NCBI GenBank assembly: GCA_021234155.1
Contig: JAJEKV010000056.1
Span: 4,842,356 to 4,906,355 of the forward strand
From: Isoetes taiwanensis
Lineage: Eukaryota > Streptophyta > Lycopodiopsida > Isoetales > Isoetaceae
Direction: 5' to 3'
Length of the DNA stretch: 64,000 nt
In this document: piece by piece, positions 44,301-55,800 of the stretch
How the letters are laid out: each line of letters starts with the position of its first letter
Position numbering within the stretch: the stretch's first letter is position 1
Notes under the pieces: generated by a model
The model's input: the letters and a program-made list of their open reading frames with translations, nothing else
What the model was told of the DNA's origin: nothing
Database searches by the model: none
Made by a program: the position numbers and the translations under genes

Positions 44301-44525
44301 CAGGGAATGCTTCCTACCCTTTCCCTTTGTGTTGACTGGTTCCTCCTCTTCCTCTTCCTCTTCCTCTTCCTCTTCCTCTTCCTCTTCCTCTTCCTCTTCC
44401 TCTTCCTCTTCCTCTTCCTCTTCCTCTTCCTCTACCTCTTCCTCTACTACTTCCTCTTCGATACTACGGGGGTACCATAGACCCTTGACCAACACTTTTT
44501 CGTCGCACAGCACTATTGACATCAA
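41368..44525 (-). pseudogene. ParB/MTase gene 3 (E3): acidic tract, ParB-like domain, methyltransferase-like domain
   Basis: Minus-strand exons in order: 44525-44193 'MMSIVLCDEKVLVKGLWYP', a Glu run coded by (GAGGAA)n, then a basic nuclear-type cluster 'PPTKKKSRKTKP'. A ParB-like domain follows (43953-43615): 'YYVLGGTHSYKARKEL', 'VEAHIYVGVTDEEAKVIAVS', 'HNLDNDF'. Then come 'WDLQERIFCMFEDGELKEQA' (43183 down) and a methyltransferase segment 'LRDIPYGFKIKDNAFDEEAF' then 'LKTGGSSFSFRPWGD' (42449-42300). D-I-P-Y at 42446-42435 fits motif IV, (D/N/S)-(P/I)-P-(Y/F), with the downstream L-K-x-G-G. Motif I is uncertain ('ADFALSGA', about 41650). The last frame ends 'ESKRRLWHL' at 41368. Frameshifts and unresolved introns remain. 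Confidence 0.65.
44340..44457 (+). repeat. (TTCCTC)n microsatellite coding the Glu run of gene 3
   Basis: Near-perfect TCCTCT/TTCCTC hexamers. On the minus strand they read as Glu codons inside the first exon of ParB/MTase gene 3. Confidence 0.95.
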
Positions 44526-44584
44526 AATTTCTACTACGCCCCGTAATGGGTTATGTTAAGAGACCGACCAGATAAATTTATACC

Positions 44585-45949
44585 TAAAGCACCTAAGAAT
44601 AACTTACAAAGCCGTTCTTGTAATTGTCCGAAATGTAATCGCACGCCTTTTAGGCTTGCACATGCTTATTTTAAACATTCTAGTATTCGTAACATAGTAG
44701 ACGGGGCCCTTGTCATGGTTGCAATCGCATTAGAACTTCATCATCGCTTCAGAAAGCAACAAGTTTCATAATTTCGCCAAATAGGTAATAATCATCGACT
44801 TGAACTTGCCCTTCCCCGATTTATTGCACAAGTAAAGGTAATGTATCGTTGGGTTTGCTCTCTCTTGCGCCCCGGACGCATTCAAGTCCGATCCTTTAGT
44901 TCATAAGTCTGTGGCTCGTGGTGCGGCCTTTGATGATGACCACGAAAGTAAAACTTGATCTTAGGGTCGGAAAACGCGCGAAAAAAACCATTTTTACACA
45001 AGAATATTAACCTTTTTCGAAGTTTTTGAAACACAAAAACAAGAGAAAAAGAGGATGAAAGGGCATAAAATCCACACTAAATTAACACTTTATTTGTGTC
45101 ATTTAGGCTGGAAACACACGCTAATATTAATTTAAAAAATATTAAGGTTCGACCATTCGCTGAGCACTAGACATCAAGAATCAAAATAATTTCGAACGGT
45201 AGATAAATTTATACGGCTGAAGCACGAAGCGGTTTAAATTTATATCGCCTGCAACACGCCGGTATAACCGACCGTGTTCGAGCGGTATAAATTTATACCG
45301 CCGCGTTCGAGTCGATAAATACCGATCGGTTCGAGCGGTATAAATTTATACCGCCGTGCTTCGAGCCGTATAAAATTATATCGCTTGTGCTCGAAGCGGT
45401 ATAAATTTATACCGCCTGCAGCACTTGCGATTATACCGCCGAACAAGGCGATAAATTTATACCCATCCAGAGTCATCTCGGTATAAATTTATACCGGGGG
45501 CTTACACTCTAAATGATTAAAACAAAAGAGAAACTAAAACAAGACGGAAAGTAGACTTACGTGGCCATGACCGTATGAACTAGCTGCATACGTGTTCCTC
45601 GAGAGCAAATAAGAGGGGTATATATATGACCATGAGAAATTTCGACTCCTAGTCACAGATATGGAAAATAGGTGGCCGCCGCTTAAGTACCCCCCGCTAA
45701 GTGCCGCTTCGTATAAGCGCTTCTCCATAAAGATTCCAATACAAGTGTCTTTGAGTTTTCGTGATAAATTTATACCGTCTTTCCTCCTCCTCAGATAAAT
45801 TTATACCATCTCTCAGTATAAATTTATACACCGCAGCCTACAAGTTTGCCTTCTCTCAGATAAATTTATACCATCCCTCGTAAACTTTTACCGCCCCGCT
45901 ATTCTCGTCAGATAAATTTATACAAAGGTGACGCTACCTTTCCGAAAGT
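44585..45949. promoter_or_regulatory. divergent intergenic region of E3 with array-3 sites
   Basis: Lies between the 5' end of ParB/MTase gene 3 (minus) and the plus-strand gene starting near 45950. It holds about 13 of the 28 palindromes, in two clusters. No protein-like frame is supported; one minus frame (45476-45240) is the repeat translated as GGINLYR-type units. Confidence 0.55.
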
Positions 45950-48900
45950 ATGGCTCGAGAAAAAGAACCGCAGAGCCTCCAACTCCCCGCTCGGGCAGCT
46001 TCCTCCTCGCAATGACATTCACACCCCTCAACCGACACCAAAGTAGCCTCGAAATTCTCGGGCTCGATATTCAAACCCCCAAATCGCTGATCTTACTCCA
46101 AAGACGACCACCTCGCCTTCCACCACCAGCCCAATTTACTCCACCACACCCGCTCCCCGAACGCCGCTTGCCCCCACCAATGCGCTTTTACTCCACCACG
46201 CCTTAGAGAGGTCGACTACCTCCTCCACTTCATTTTAGTATCGCCGCCCTTAGTCCACCATAGGCTAAATCCCCTGAGGCAAATCACGCCAACTCCATCA
46301 ATTTCGCTAAATGGTACTACAACAAGTGGGAGCAACAATGACACATGCAACTCCCTGCTTTCTACGACACTTCAGAGCTGGTCAACTACGCCACCAACCT
46401 CGACATTTTTCCTAGGGAGAGGGAAAGCACCTCCCTCGTGACTTGCACACACCAAACCTATCAAGATCCACAAGTACACCTCAAGTTGATCTCTTAGACG
46501 AAGAAACACCTCATGTTGATGTCTCGCACGAGGACCTACCAAAGCCACAAGACTCTATGTTTGAATTCAAAGCCCCCGCAAGTAAGAATCTTAAGCCGTA
46601 ACTTACACAAGAAAGCATGTACAAACCTGTTAGAAGAAAGAAACTCATGGACGAGGCTCACTTATGGGCAACACATACAAAGCAATCGTTGTTCTCAACG
46701 TTGTTTGCTTAAGATTGACTAAAGGAATTGAGGTTGATTCGCGATAGTTACAGCTTCAATGACTCTCGCTAGACCAAAGGGGCTACTTAGCCTTCAATAT
46801 TAGGCCGATGATGGTGAGAAGTTTACTTACACAACCGGTGGCCACACCGCCTCACCAAACGGCCTTCAAATTGATTCATGCTTTAGGCAAATAGACGACT
46901 TTGACCGGCCTAAAGAAAAGGCTTGACAAGAATCCGTGCATTAATGACTACCGCCATTCAGAGGCATAACCGTAATTCATGCCCTTCAATGTGTCTCCCC
47001 GATGGAAGGTTTCTTTAAGGAGTCTTGTGAGAAACTCCCTAATAGCCCTATGTACCACTTGAGTGACAATTTCACTAAAACAAGAAGTCTACGATAATTA
47101 TAAGGAGATGTGTGTTGAGGCCGAGAACGCTTTGTTCCGCTACTCTTACTTTATCGTGGTTCGAAAAAGAGTTTTCTCGCGGGCCATTCCTAGAAAGCAT
47201 AGGATGTCTGCTTTGTGCTACATGCTCAATTAAAAGCTCAGAGACAAAATGCAAGGACACTTCACACTAAAAAGTAAGCTTCCGTGACGGTTCTTGCCTA
47301 GTTCTACTTAAAAGTAGGTTTTTCCTAAACATATTTTTATTTCGTGATGCATTGAAGGAGAAACCCAACAAGCACGAGAAACAACAATCTTTGGAAAGGA
47401 GAAAATTGACAAAACATAGGAAGAAAGCACCGAACAACCACTCAACTACATATCGGGCTTGTTATTGATGGAATGGACCGTAAGAAGACCACCCTACCAC
47501 ATTTTGTCAATGTGCCTAAGGATGTCAATAAGAAGATTTCATACATCCGCATGTTGTTGGTGCTATGGTATTTAATGGAAAACTATCTTGCAAGGCGCTT
47601 TTGAATTATCCAAACATTCATGCTGATCCAAATCTCACTATCACAATATTGAATAATCTTCTTTCCAATCTAGAACATATACCACCTGGGTTCTATATCT
47701 TCACCAGACAACACGACAAGGGAAAATAAGAATCAGCGTTGTTTGCTTATCGTGGTTATGTTAGTAGAGAAACAAATCTTCAAGAAGGTGAAGATTGGTT
47801 TCCTCGCTTGTTGGTCATACACACCACCAAATTGATCGATGTTCAAGAGGGTTCTCTAAACGCCTTGCACTAAAAAAAGCTCTCACCCTACCAAAGAATG
47901 ATTGAGGTTATCCAAGATTCCTACAATCCTCGGCCCGCATATCGAAGTTGTTGGAAGAAACTTATGATTTCAAAGAATGGATTTTTCAAGAGATCAACTG
48001 GTCACCGTACATTGAGCCCTTGAGAAATATTACATTTCAAAGATCGATCAAAATTTTCACTTGTAGATGGCGTGGCCATCTTACAAGGAAAGAAATATGC
48101 CACATCTTTGCAAAGGCAGCCAGCCAGCCAGTATTCAATTCATTCGCACCATCCCCAATACTAGTTCCATGCTCTCTCAGAGCAAGCAAATGCCTCTAAA
48201 AAGCTTGAAAGAAATCACAAAGAGTAAAAAGGAGGGAAGAGCATTTGACTCAAGCAAATCATTGGATTTTATTGAGACAAGTATTCAAATGGTTCTAACC
48301 ACTTTGGGGAGGCAGATGCTTTATGGTGGCCTCCCGCTTTTTCTCGGAACGGATATTTTGCAAGCTTTATTACAAGGTCGAAGACCGCCATATTCAACCG
48401 CCATCTAGGCAAACTCTCCCCGCGCAAGTTGATAATCAAGAGGAACATGTAGAGATATTGGCTAGCTCGGATGAAGATGACAGAAGTCATGTACACCGCC
48501 CCGCACGCACAAAGACAACAAGTTGCTCGAAGTATCCGGGTTCGGGCCTCGAGATTCGTAAAGGAATGCTCATAGCTGTCCCACCGATAATGATGAGTCC
48601 GGGAAGCCGCTCGCTAGCTAAAGTATTGGAGGTAACAAGAGAGGATGGAATTCCCAATCAACTAAAAGTGCAATCGATGAGAACAAATGCCGCCAGTTTC
48701 TTTCGGGGGAGTTATACTTTGGAGATGGTAAAAACAGAGTGGGAAAGAGAGCAAAGTCCAAAGCAAGTACCGCCAAGTCATAGATCTATCCGGTGAAGGT
48801 TCTTGCATATGACTTTGTTCTCGACCGCCGCTAATAAGTTACGTATGGTCACTCAAACTTTAATAAGGTCAAGATGTGGATTAGACAAACAACCTAGAAA

Positions 48901-49090
48901 GGTGGCCAAAAAAGATGATGATGAGGACTCACTTGTAGACAAAGGAGGAAGAAGATCGCTCGAGTACATCCAGCTTTGAGAGTGAAGCCGAGGATGAAGG
49001 CTCAAGTGATCGTGGATTAAATGAGTCTGAGGATGAGATGCATCCCCGATCTTGCCGCAAAATGTAAGTTTGTCCGATGACTCAAACATG
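45950..49090 (+). pseudogene. plus-strand gene of E3, function unknown
   Basis: Begins near ATG 45950 ('MAREKEPQSLQLPARAASS') with a Pro/Thr/Ser-rich part. The middle is broken but protein-like ('STPQVDLLDEETPHVDVSHE' near 46470, 'GYVSRETNLQEGEDWFPRLL' near 47755). From 47945 conserved pieces read 'EETYDFKEWIFQEINW' and 'IEPLRNITFQRSIK', then 'SKKEGRAFDSSKSLDFIETS'. The end reads 'IRKGMLIAVPPIMMSPGSRS', 'LAKVLEVTRED', 'FFRGSYTLEMVKTEWERE' and a Lys/Asp-rich tail to about 49090. The last part (48560-48760) looks like a small chromatin- or BAH-type beta module, a weak impression. The 47929-49090 part recurs at 56934-58090. No family was identified. Confidence 0.45.
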
Positions 49091-49429
49091 TAAAAAAAAA
49101 CGTAAAGAGCAGGTGATGATGATCCTCATCAAAATGTTCTATATTTTTGACAATTTTGTTCATAATTTTGTACAATTTTCACAACCATGAATATATCACT
49201 TCTTTGTCACTCTATTACCCTTGCTATTTTTTTAATTGCCCCTTTTTGCTACACTTTATAAAAGTAATTATTTTTGTTCTAGTTTAGAGGATGAAAATTG
49301 CTATTTGAAATTTTTGCATGAAAGTTATGTTCAATCAACCCCTCAAAAATGGTACCTAAATTACTTAAATTGTCACACCTGTCACAAAAAAATCTTAAAA
49401 TGGACTTTTTAAGGAATTTTAGGAATCTT

Positions 49430-49491
49430 TCAAAGATTCCTTTTGAAGTGCGCTTCCAAAGAAATAAGTGCTTTTCATTTTAAACTTTGTT
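49430..49491 (+). repeat. right terminal inverted repeat of E3
   Basis: Ends ..CATTTTAAACTTTGTT before AAGG. It is the inverted counterpart of 40816-40880. Confidence 0.85.
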
Positions 49492-51309
49492 AAGGATACA
49501 CTACTTTCAAACCATGGTTTGCAGCCCTCGTGAGCAGATTCAATTGATGGCAAATAATGTTACACAAGAACAAGGGGAATCGGGCTTTGGCAAGAACCCC
49601 TCAATTCCAAGTCGGCGGTCGGCACTAAAGTTGCCGCTATTCAGCCACATCCGGGCCAAATTGGACAGCTTTATTAAGGATTCTTTATCCGATGGGGTTT
49701 CAAACAATGAAATGAAGCAATTTGCCCTTGCATTTGCTTGGGAAAATTGCCAAGAAGGTCTTGAAGATCCCGGGCCATCAAATCAATTGGGCGCATATGG
49801 TGCAATGTGTTATGGTTTACGTGCATAGCAGTGCCGAGAGTTCGGGTTTTAAAGAGAAACAAGAAATTGATTCAAAGCCTCGCCGAAAGCAAAAGAGGTA
49901 GCAAGTAGTAAACTTGATCGACAAACTTGAAACCTAATCCAGCAGATAGTGACGAGAATTTGGAAAAACTTATGATCAAGAAAACTCGATGGAAAAAGAA
50001 ATGCGGGATATAGTTGTTAGCCCCGGCAAAATGGAAGAAAAGTCAAATGACAAAATTTTTAAAAGGCTAACCTAAAAAGACACAAAGATGGAGCAATTGA
50101 AATCACCGCTTGTTGAAAAGAGGGCCCGCTCATGACACGTGAAGTAGAAACGTAAAAATAAAGGAGTTGGAGAGAAAGTTAATGTTTGAGGAGTATGCCG
50201 CAGAGTCCATGGAGTCATTATGCACTGAGATCCGTGATCTGATTTTGAAGAAGGGAAATTTGGAGGCGTAATTAATTCAACCGATGGTGACATCAAGGCG
50301 CCAAGGAATATGCAAAAACCTTGACAGCCTAGGAGACATCAAGAATTCAACTTTCTCGCGATCAACACCATCAAGAGAAATCTTCCGTGTTTTTACAAAA
50401 TTTTTGTAATGCTTGTGGTTTGGGATTTCCGATAAGTACAAGCTTTTTTAATTCTTGATTGCTCACATGAATATCATGTGATGTGTGTCACCTTGTTAAA
50501 GGAAGGCAAATGTTTGAAATGTGAATGCCTAGTTCCCCAAGACCTTTATGTTGAGCTTGGCTTGAGCATTCCTCTGGTAGCTTGAGCAGGTTGCTTCCTT
50601 TGATCCTAGATTAAGTTTCAGAAATCAGATTTGGGATCAAATACGTGCCCGCAATTGAAGATGTAGTAGATGTGCACCGACCAATTGAAGTCCCCTTCTA
50701 CTAGCAGGTTGAGAAGGTTGAGACATGTCGTGATGATTCTCGATATTGAAACAGAGAATGTTCGTGTACAGTGACCCCAATGCGCTAAGAAGTGGCAAGA
50801 ATTTCGTGAAGAAACAAAGGTCGCCTGATGAGGAGATTGAGTATGTCTTACACACTCCAACCAGAAGAAGCGTAAGCAAGATCAAGAAGAAAAAGCTGAT
50901 GTGGTTGTGAAGAAGACAGGGAAGGAAAAGAAGACATTGAATAAAGAAGAGACTAACAAAAAGAAAGGAGGTGGCAAGGCCAAAGCAAATGCTCGCACCA
51001 AAGCCAAGGTTACTAGAAAGTATCCTTTGAGAGGAGAGGTCAAAAGAATGATGGGAATGATGCAGTGGCAACAGTAACTTGCAAGGCAATGAAGAAGAGG
51101 TTGAGAAGGATGTCATGGACAACATAAACTCAACCCTTGCCGATATTGCAAAAGTGTGGTTTGAAAGTTCAAAAGAAGTTCATGAAGAGCAGCCAATACC
51201 GAACTCCGCACTAAATGTACAAGCCGCAAAGACTATCTCGCACAAGATAAAGGTACAAAACTTGCAAAAAATGATTGAATCCATGAGGGGAATAACAACA
51301 TCCCCTTGA
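49492..51309 (+). pseudogene. RING-H2 coiled-coil protein gene 2 (E2), part after E3
   Basis: Resumes with Ile-His of the conserved 'IHGLS' block, then 'MANNVTQEQGESGF', 'NEMKQFALAFAWENCQEGL' and 'DPGPSNQLGAYGAM'. The RING-H2 region (50408-50550) reads 'FCNACGLGFPISTSFF' and, one frame on, 'DCSHEYHVMCVTLLKEGKC' with 'LKCE'. The Cys/His spacing equals that of RING gene 1 after the shift. The tail is Lys-rich and ends 'MIESMRGITTSP' at 51309, matching the end of gene 1. The order (amino domain, coil, RING, basic tail) is conserved, so the family is real even though this copy is broken by E3 and frameshifts. Confidence 0.65.
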
Positions 51310-51603
51310 GCGTAATAATTCATTCCCATTGTTTAATTTGAATTCTTAAATTATTGTATTCATTATTTGAGTTGTCTTCAGAATCTTCGTGGAGTGACCA
51401 AGTAGTCCAAAGTGATGAGGACTTAAATGTATCCCAATTAACTTCCGTGTCTTGTGCTTTTTTAATTTAATCTCAATATTTGTACTTGAATTTGGGTGTG
51501 TATTCACTTGATTAATGTTGTGAATGTTAGGTCCACTGAAGTACAAAGTGTAAATGTAGCTTCAAGTTCCACTGCACTACCGATTGTTATTAGGTAAAAG
51601 AGA
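51310..51603. other. spacer or intron between RING gene 2 and FCP1-like gene 2
   Basis: A+T-rich. Two acceptor-like sites (ATGTTAG at about 51530 and TTATTAG at about 51595) bracket a short exon-like piece 'VASSSTALPIVI', which suggests the two frames may form one spliced gene. Confidence 0.4.
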
Positions 51604-52348
51604 TTGCTGATTCTAGATCTTAATGGCGTTCTCGTGAAGACCTTTAGAAGAAGCAATCAATTGAGGGATGATCTTAAAAAGATAAACCCTCAATTATTAA
51701 AATCATCAACAACTAACAAAGTAGTTGTATTTAGGCCGGGAGTACATGCTTTCTTGGAGGAAGCATCTTACTGGTATGACTTAGCCATTTGGTCCTCTAT
51801 GAACAGATTTAATGTTCATGAGGTGCTTGATGTCCTATGTCCTGCTAAGAAAGACAAATTCATCTTCATTTGGGACCAGAGTTTCTGTGATGAGATGCCT
51901 TTCAAGTATCCTTTGGAGTCTTCTAATCCTATTTTTATGAAGCCACTCCATAAGGTATATGCAAATTTTCCTCGAGTATGGCGTAAAATGTAATTTTTGC
52001 ATGATGAGGTTTACAAGACATTTCTCGCCCCACCATTTACTTCCATTATGGTGCCTACTTTCACCGTCACCAACCGATACAATTCGACGCTTATTTGCTT
52101 CCAATAATTAGACAAAGTTACACATGTCAAGATACTTTAGTCAGATCAAGGATAACACTAGAGCAGAATGTTATACAAGTCTTTCCTTGGGTGTTCTTGA
52201 AGAATTATTCCAGCAGAACATTGGAGCAGATAAGAAACTGCTGGTCAAAGCATACTGCAAGGGCCAGATTCAGTGGTTAGTTGATGTACATCGAAATGTT
52301 TTCAGTGCAGACCAGTTGGTTCATCTACGGAAGTTTTTAGATTCCTGA
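51604..52348 (+). pseudogene. FCP1-like (HAD) phosphatase homologue 2 (E2)
   Basis: 'RLLILDLNGVLVKTFRRSN' (motif Asp 51616) opens the domain. Then come 'VVVFRPGVHAFLEEASYWYD' (51724) and 'LAIWSSMNRFNVHEVLDVLC', the second HAD motif region. 'NVIFADDEVYKT' follows (seen best in the second unit, about 61006), equal to the final Asp-Asp motif. The carboxy end is 'ECYTSLSLGVLEELFQQNIG' and 'DQLVHLRKFLDS' at 52348. The order matches NLI-interacting-factor/FCP1-type phosphatases, which act on phosphoproteins such as the RNA polymerase II tail. The second Asp of D-x-D is Asn, which normally abolishes that chemistry, so a binding role is possible. A stop at 51991 and frameshifts near 52100 interrupt it. 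They differ between the two units. Confidence 0.7.
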
Positions 52349-52839
52349 TCCTAGTGTAAACTTTTTAAATTGCCTCAATTTTGTTACATAGAGGCATGTA
52401 AATATGTGAGTGCAGATTTGCCTCCATTTTGTACAGATACTATGAGAGTACAGATTTGCCTCCATTTTGTAACTACAAAAGAATTTTGTACCATCTTGCA
52501 ATGTAATATATCTTCATTCTCTTTCATTGTGTTCTTTTATGAATTTTCTTGAAATTGCAAAGTTAATTGTGCAGATGTGATGCTTTCCCAATTCAAGAAA
52601 AAATAGTTGAGAATCCAAGACTAATTACAGCCACAACCCAAACTGTTTGCAAATGATTTTAATCTTGGCAGGAACTCAAAGGAGTTGAGAAGATGTGGAT
52701 TGATTTTGACCTAAGTATTGCATCGACCTTTGTTCATATTGATGACACCGACCAGTGTCAAAATTTGGTCAATGTCCCCGGGTCAAGTCAACTTTTTGCA
52801 CACCTCCCAAAGATCGTAATTCGTGAATTAACCTCCCAC
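52349..52839. other. convergent 3' spacer between FCP1-like gene 2 and the transposase-like gene
   Basis: Contains a short direct repeat, CAGATTTGCCTCCATTTTGTA, split as two copies at 52416 and 52451. No coding signal. Both flanking genes end here. Confidence 0.5.
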
Positions 52840-55800
52840 TAGATTCAAATTTTGAAGACTCTCGCTCCCGTAAAACCCCAGAATAAAGAAGTGTCAGAGT
52901 GCTTTAAGTGTCGGGCAAAGACTTATCGTAACATGCTAAAAACAACTAAAAAAAGGGGAAAATACCTTTTGATCCCCGCAGCTTGCATCCATTATACTTC
53001 ATCCATTATCTTCTATGAGGTAGTTGGAATACTACTCATGATTTGTTGGCAAGTGTCTTCATCCATGGTATACATGTTAGAGTCATCTTCATCCAGAATC
53101 ATGTCAAACTTTGATAGTCTTACAAAATGGCTATAAACACTTGCCTCGTGTTTGTCGTCCATCACCAAAATTTAGACTACCCGAATTTGTTTGTAATAAA
53201 GTCCCCGAGACAATAACTTCTTCTACCCCAAACACATTTCCCCATCCATCCTTATAATTTTCTAGCAAAGTATTTTTTGCTTCAAGCACCTAAGCACATA
53301 AAAATCTACCCCTTCTTCATTACCTTCTTCAGCATTTACAGCAAAATTATCCCCCACTTCTATCATGGAACTCATTACATCATCTTCATCCTCTTCTTCT
53401 TCCTCAATATCAAACTCGGCCTCTTCTTCATTTTCAATGTTGTCACCAGATTCCTAGGCTCCTTTAACCTCAACTCACCGTTTCTCCCAATCACCAATTC
53501 ACTCACATACACACATTTATCCCACTTGAATTGAATGCAATAGTTGCAAAAAGCATGACAATGGTCTATAAGCTACCTTCAAAGAGTTTTCCTTGTCACA
53601 TGGCCTGATGCGTTGAATCTTTGTTGTTCCCTTCAAGGTATGGCATCTCAGCCAGCATCCATTGTACTTCATTTGCTCTTGAGTTAGTATCCTCTTTATA
53701 ACTCGCACCAAAGACTATCATGCTCACCTTTGCCATGTGAGCTAGCAAAAAAATTCCATAGGAGATCCTTACCCTTTCTCCCATAAAATCTACCAAGAAA
53801 ATGGAATGGTCTTGAAGACTTGAACTGTGAAGAACAAACATCACTCCAAAATACATGTTTCTTATATTCAACTCCAATACTTTGCAACCAATCAAAGATG
53901 CATTTGTAGACAATGTTGGACAAATTTCGTGGTCATGTGTTTTGTCATCATCAATATAGAAATGAGTCTCCTTCACAATACCTTTGAGAGTTTGTTTTCT
54001 TCTCCTTGGCCGAAGTCCTTGTTCTTCTTGTTCAAGCTCTCTTCCTCTCTCTTCCTTCTTTCTTCTTCTTTTCTTCTTTCTTCATCCTCCTGTAAGTAAT
54101 ATGCACTAGAATTGACACCGATCAAGATGCCAATGACAGATTGAGCTTCCCCGCTGGATCTTAAACCGTAATTTTCTGCAAAGTCTATGACGTAAAACAA
54201 TAGTATCATCCGGTATGGTTGCCAAGCATTTCTTGAATTCCTTAGCTTGCCAATGAGCTTTATAATTATGTGGAACAAAAAGACTTCATAGTCTTTTTGC
54301 ATGCTCATTAAATTCAAAAGGACTGCCCGCCTTGTAGGTCAATCTAGTAACCTTTTGCGGTGTTTCTTAGATAGCTTGGCAAGATTCTTTTTTTTTGGAC
54401 TTCTTGTCCGGGCTCAATGTCAAATGATTAGCTCAACTCCTAAAAAGTAATATGCTTGAATTTGATAGTTAGTACCTTTTCAAATACTTTCCATTGGACA
54501 TTGATAGACTTTTGCTTGTTCCTCTTTTAAGACATGTTGGCAACCTCAATATAAAACAATAATGGCGTATGTATCGCATGCGAACTTTCCCAATTCAAGA
54601 AAAAACAGCCTAGACTCTAAGACTCCTTACAGCCACAACCTAATGGTTTTGCAAATGATTTTAATCTTGGCATGAACTCAAAGGGGTCGAGAATATGTGG
54701 ATTTAGTCTCGACTGAAGTCTTGCATCGAGCTTGTTGAAAATGATCACACCGACCGGGTCAAGAATTGGTCAATGTCCCCTCGCGTAATCCAAGATTTTG
54801 CACATCACTCTAATAGGATAATTTTGGAATTCTATCACCGATTAGACTCGACAACTCAGAGAATACCGCAAAACCTTAGTGCTTCAAATAAAAGCAAGGC
54901 ACAATGTGATTTAGTTACGTGCACTTAGTTATTTCAAGGTAGCGTACTTTGAAATTTCGTGAGAACATAAATCAAGCAGCATGAACACTAATCTTTTCCC
55001 CGTGTTTGAGTGAAGTCGAGCATTCCTTTTGCAGGGGACACTCATATACAACCCGACAAGATAACTTTGTTGAGGAAAAGATGCCCAAGACTATCGACAG
55101 AAACAAAGTTTAGATTAGATACTACTTAAAAAGTAATGTACAAGCAAAAGGAAACCATACTTACTTTTTAACCCACACTTTGTACAAGTCTCAGATCAAA
55201 CACACGCGGCTTATGCCACTCTTCACTCTCATCCTTTTGGCACACCACCATTCTCCAATAATCACTAGTTGATTTAATGGTGTTCTCCTTGGCCATACAG
55301 ATCCGACTGGCCACAAACTTTGCACTTACATTTACATTCCTTAGAACACCATGAGGATCTGTCCCTCATATTATTGATGGCCCGCCTTTACAAATTTAAA
55401 TGCAAATGGTATTGGCAAAGAATGTGTCTCCCTTTCTTTTAATTTTCTAATGTAGCTTGGCTTCAGCCGAAAAGCCCGGCCGACATCTTCATATCCGATG
55501 TTCCTTCTTGAAACCAAGATATAGTTGAACCCGCACAATGAAAAAATTTAGTTACTTTCTAAACAAAAAAAAGAAAGAAAGCATTCAAAATGTATGGTCG
55601 AAACTATACCTGTGGTCATCTCTAGCGATGAATAGGATGATCAATTTTCACCTTTATCATTCAAATGCTTCCTCACATGCTTCTTATAAGGTGATACTCG
55701 GTATTTTCATCCCAATACTTCCCCGACCGGGCTATTTCTTCAGCTGTGAAGGCATCTTTTCTTCTCTTCCTTCCAAACATTGACCAAAATACCTTCAGAT

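Larger units (their letters stand above)
41291..45923. repeat. palindrome array 3 (GGTATAAATTTATACC), about 28 dispersed sites
   Basis: The perfect 16-bp palindrome GGTATAAATTTATACC, and variants such as GATAAATTTATACC, occur at 41291, 42041-42200 (five), 43246-43452 (eight, part of it a 28-bp tandem unit with CGCGGCCAGGCA), 44571, 45202-45495 (eight) and 45763-45923 (five). Sites lie at the 3' end of gene 3, in one of its introns, directly upstream of it, and in the interval between it and the divergent plus-strand gene. The regular core with irregular spacing argues against a simple satellite. Confidence 0.92.
40816..49491. mobile_element. element E3 (ParB/MTase element), 8676 bp, nested in E2
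   Basis: The terminal inverted repeats begin AACAARGTTTAAAATG at both ends, about 28 of the first 30 bases agreeing, each followed by a short AAGTGCG/CGCACTT hairpin region. A 4-bp duplication AAGG flanks it. It carries ParB/MTase gene 3 on the minus strand, a divergent plus-strand gene of unknown function, and palindrome array 3 between and around them. No RING, phosphatase or transposase-like gene was found in it, so it may depend on a relative for movement. Confidence 0.85.

Noticed and set aside
45240-45476. 78-residue minus-strand frame with GGINLYR repeats
   Set aside because: It is the palindrome array read through, not a protein gene.
41291-45923. TATAAATTTATA sites as ordinary TATA boxes
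   Set aside because: There are too many copies, and many are in introns or 3' of genes with full dyad symmetry. A few near 44571 and 45911 could still serve as core promoters.
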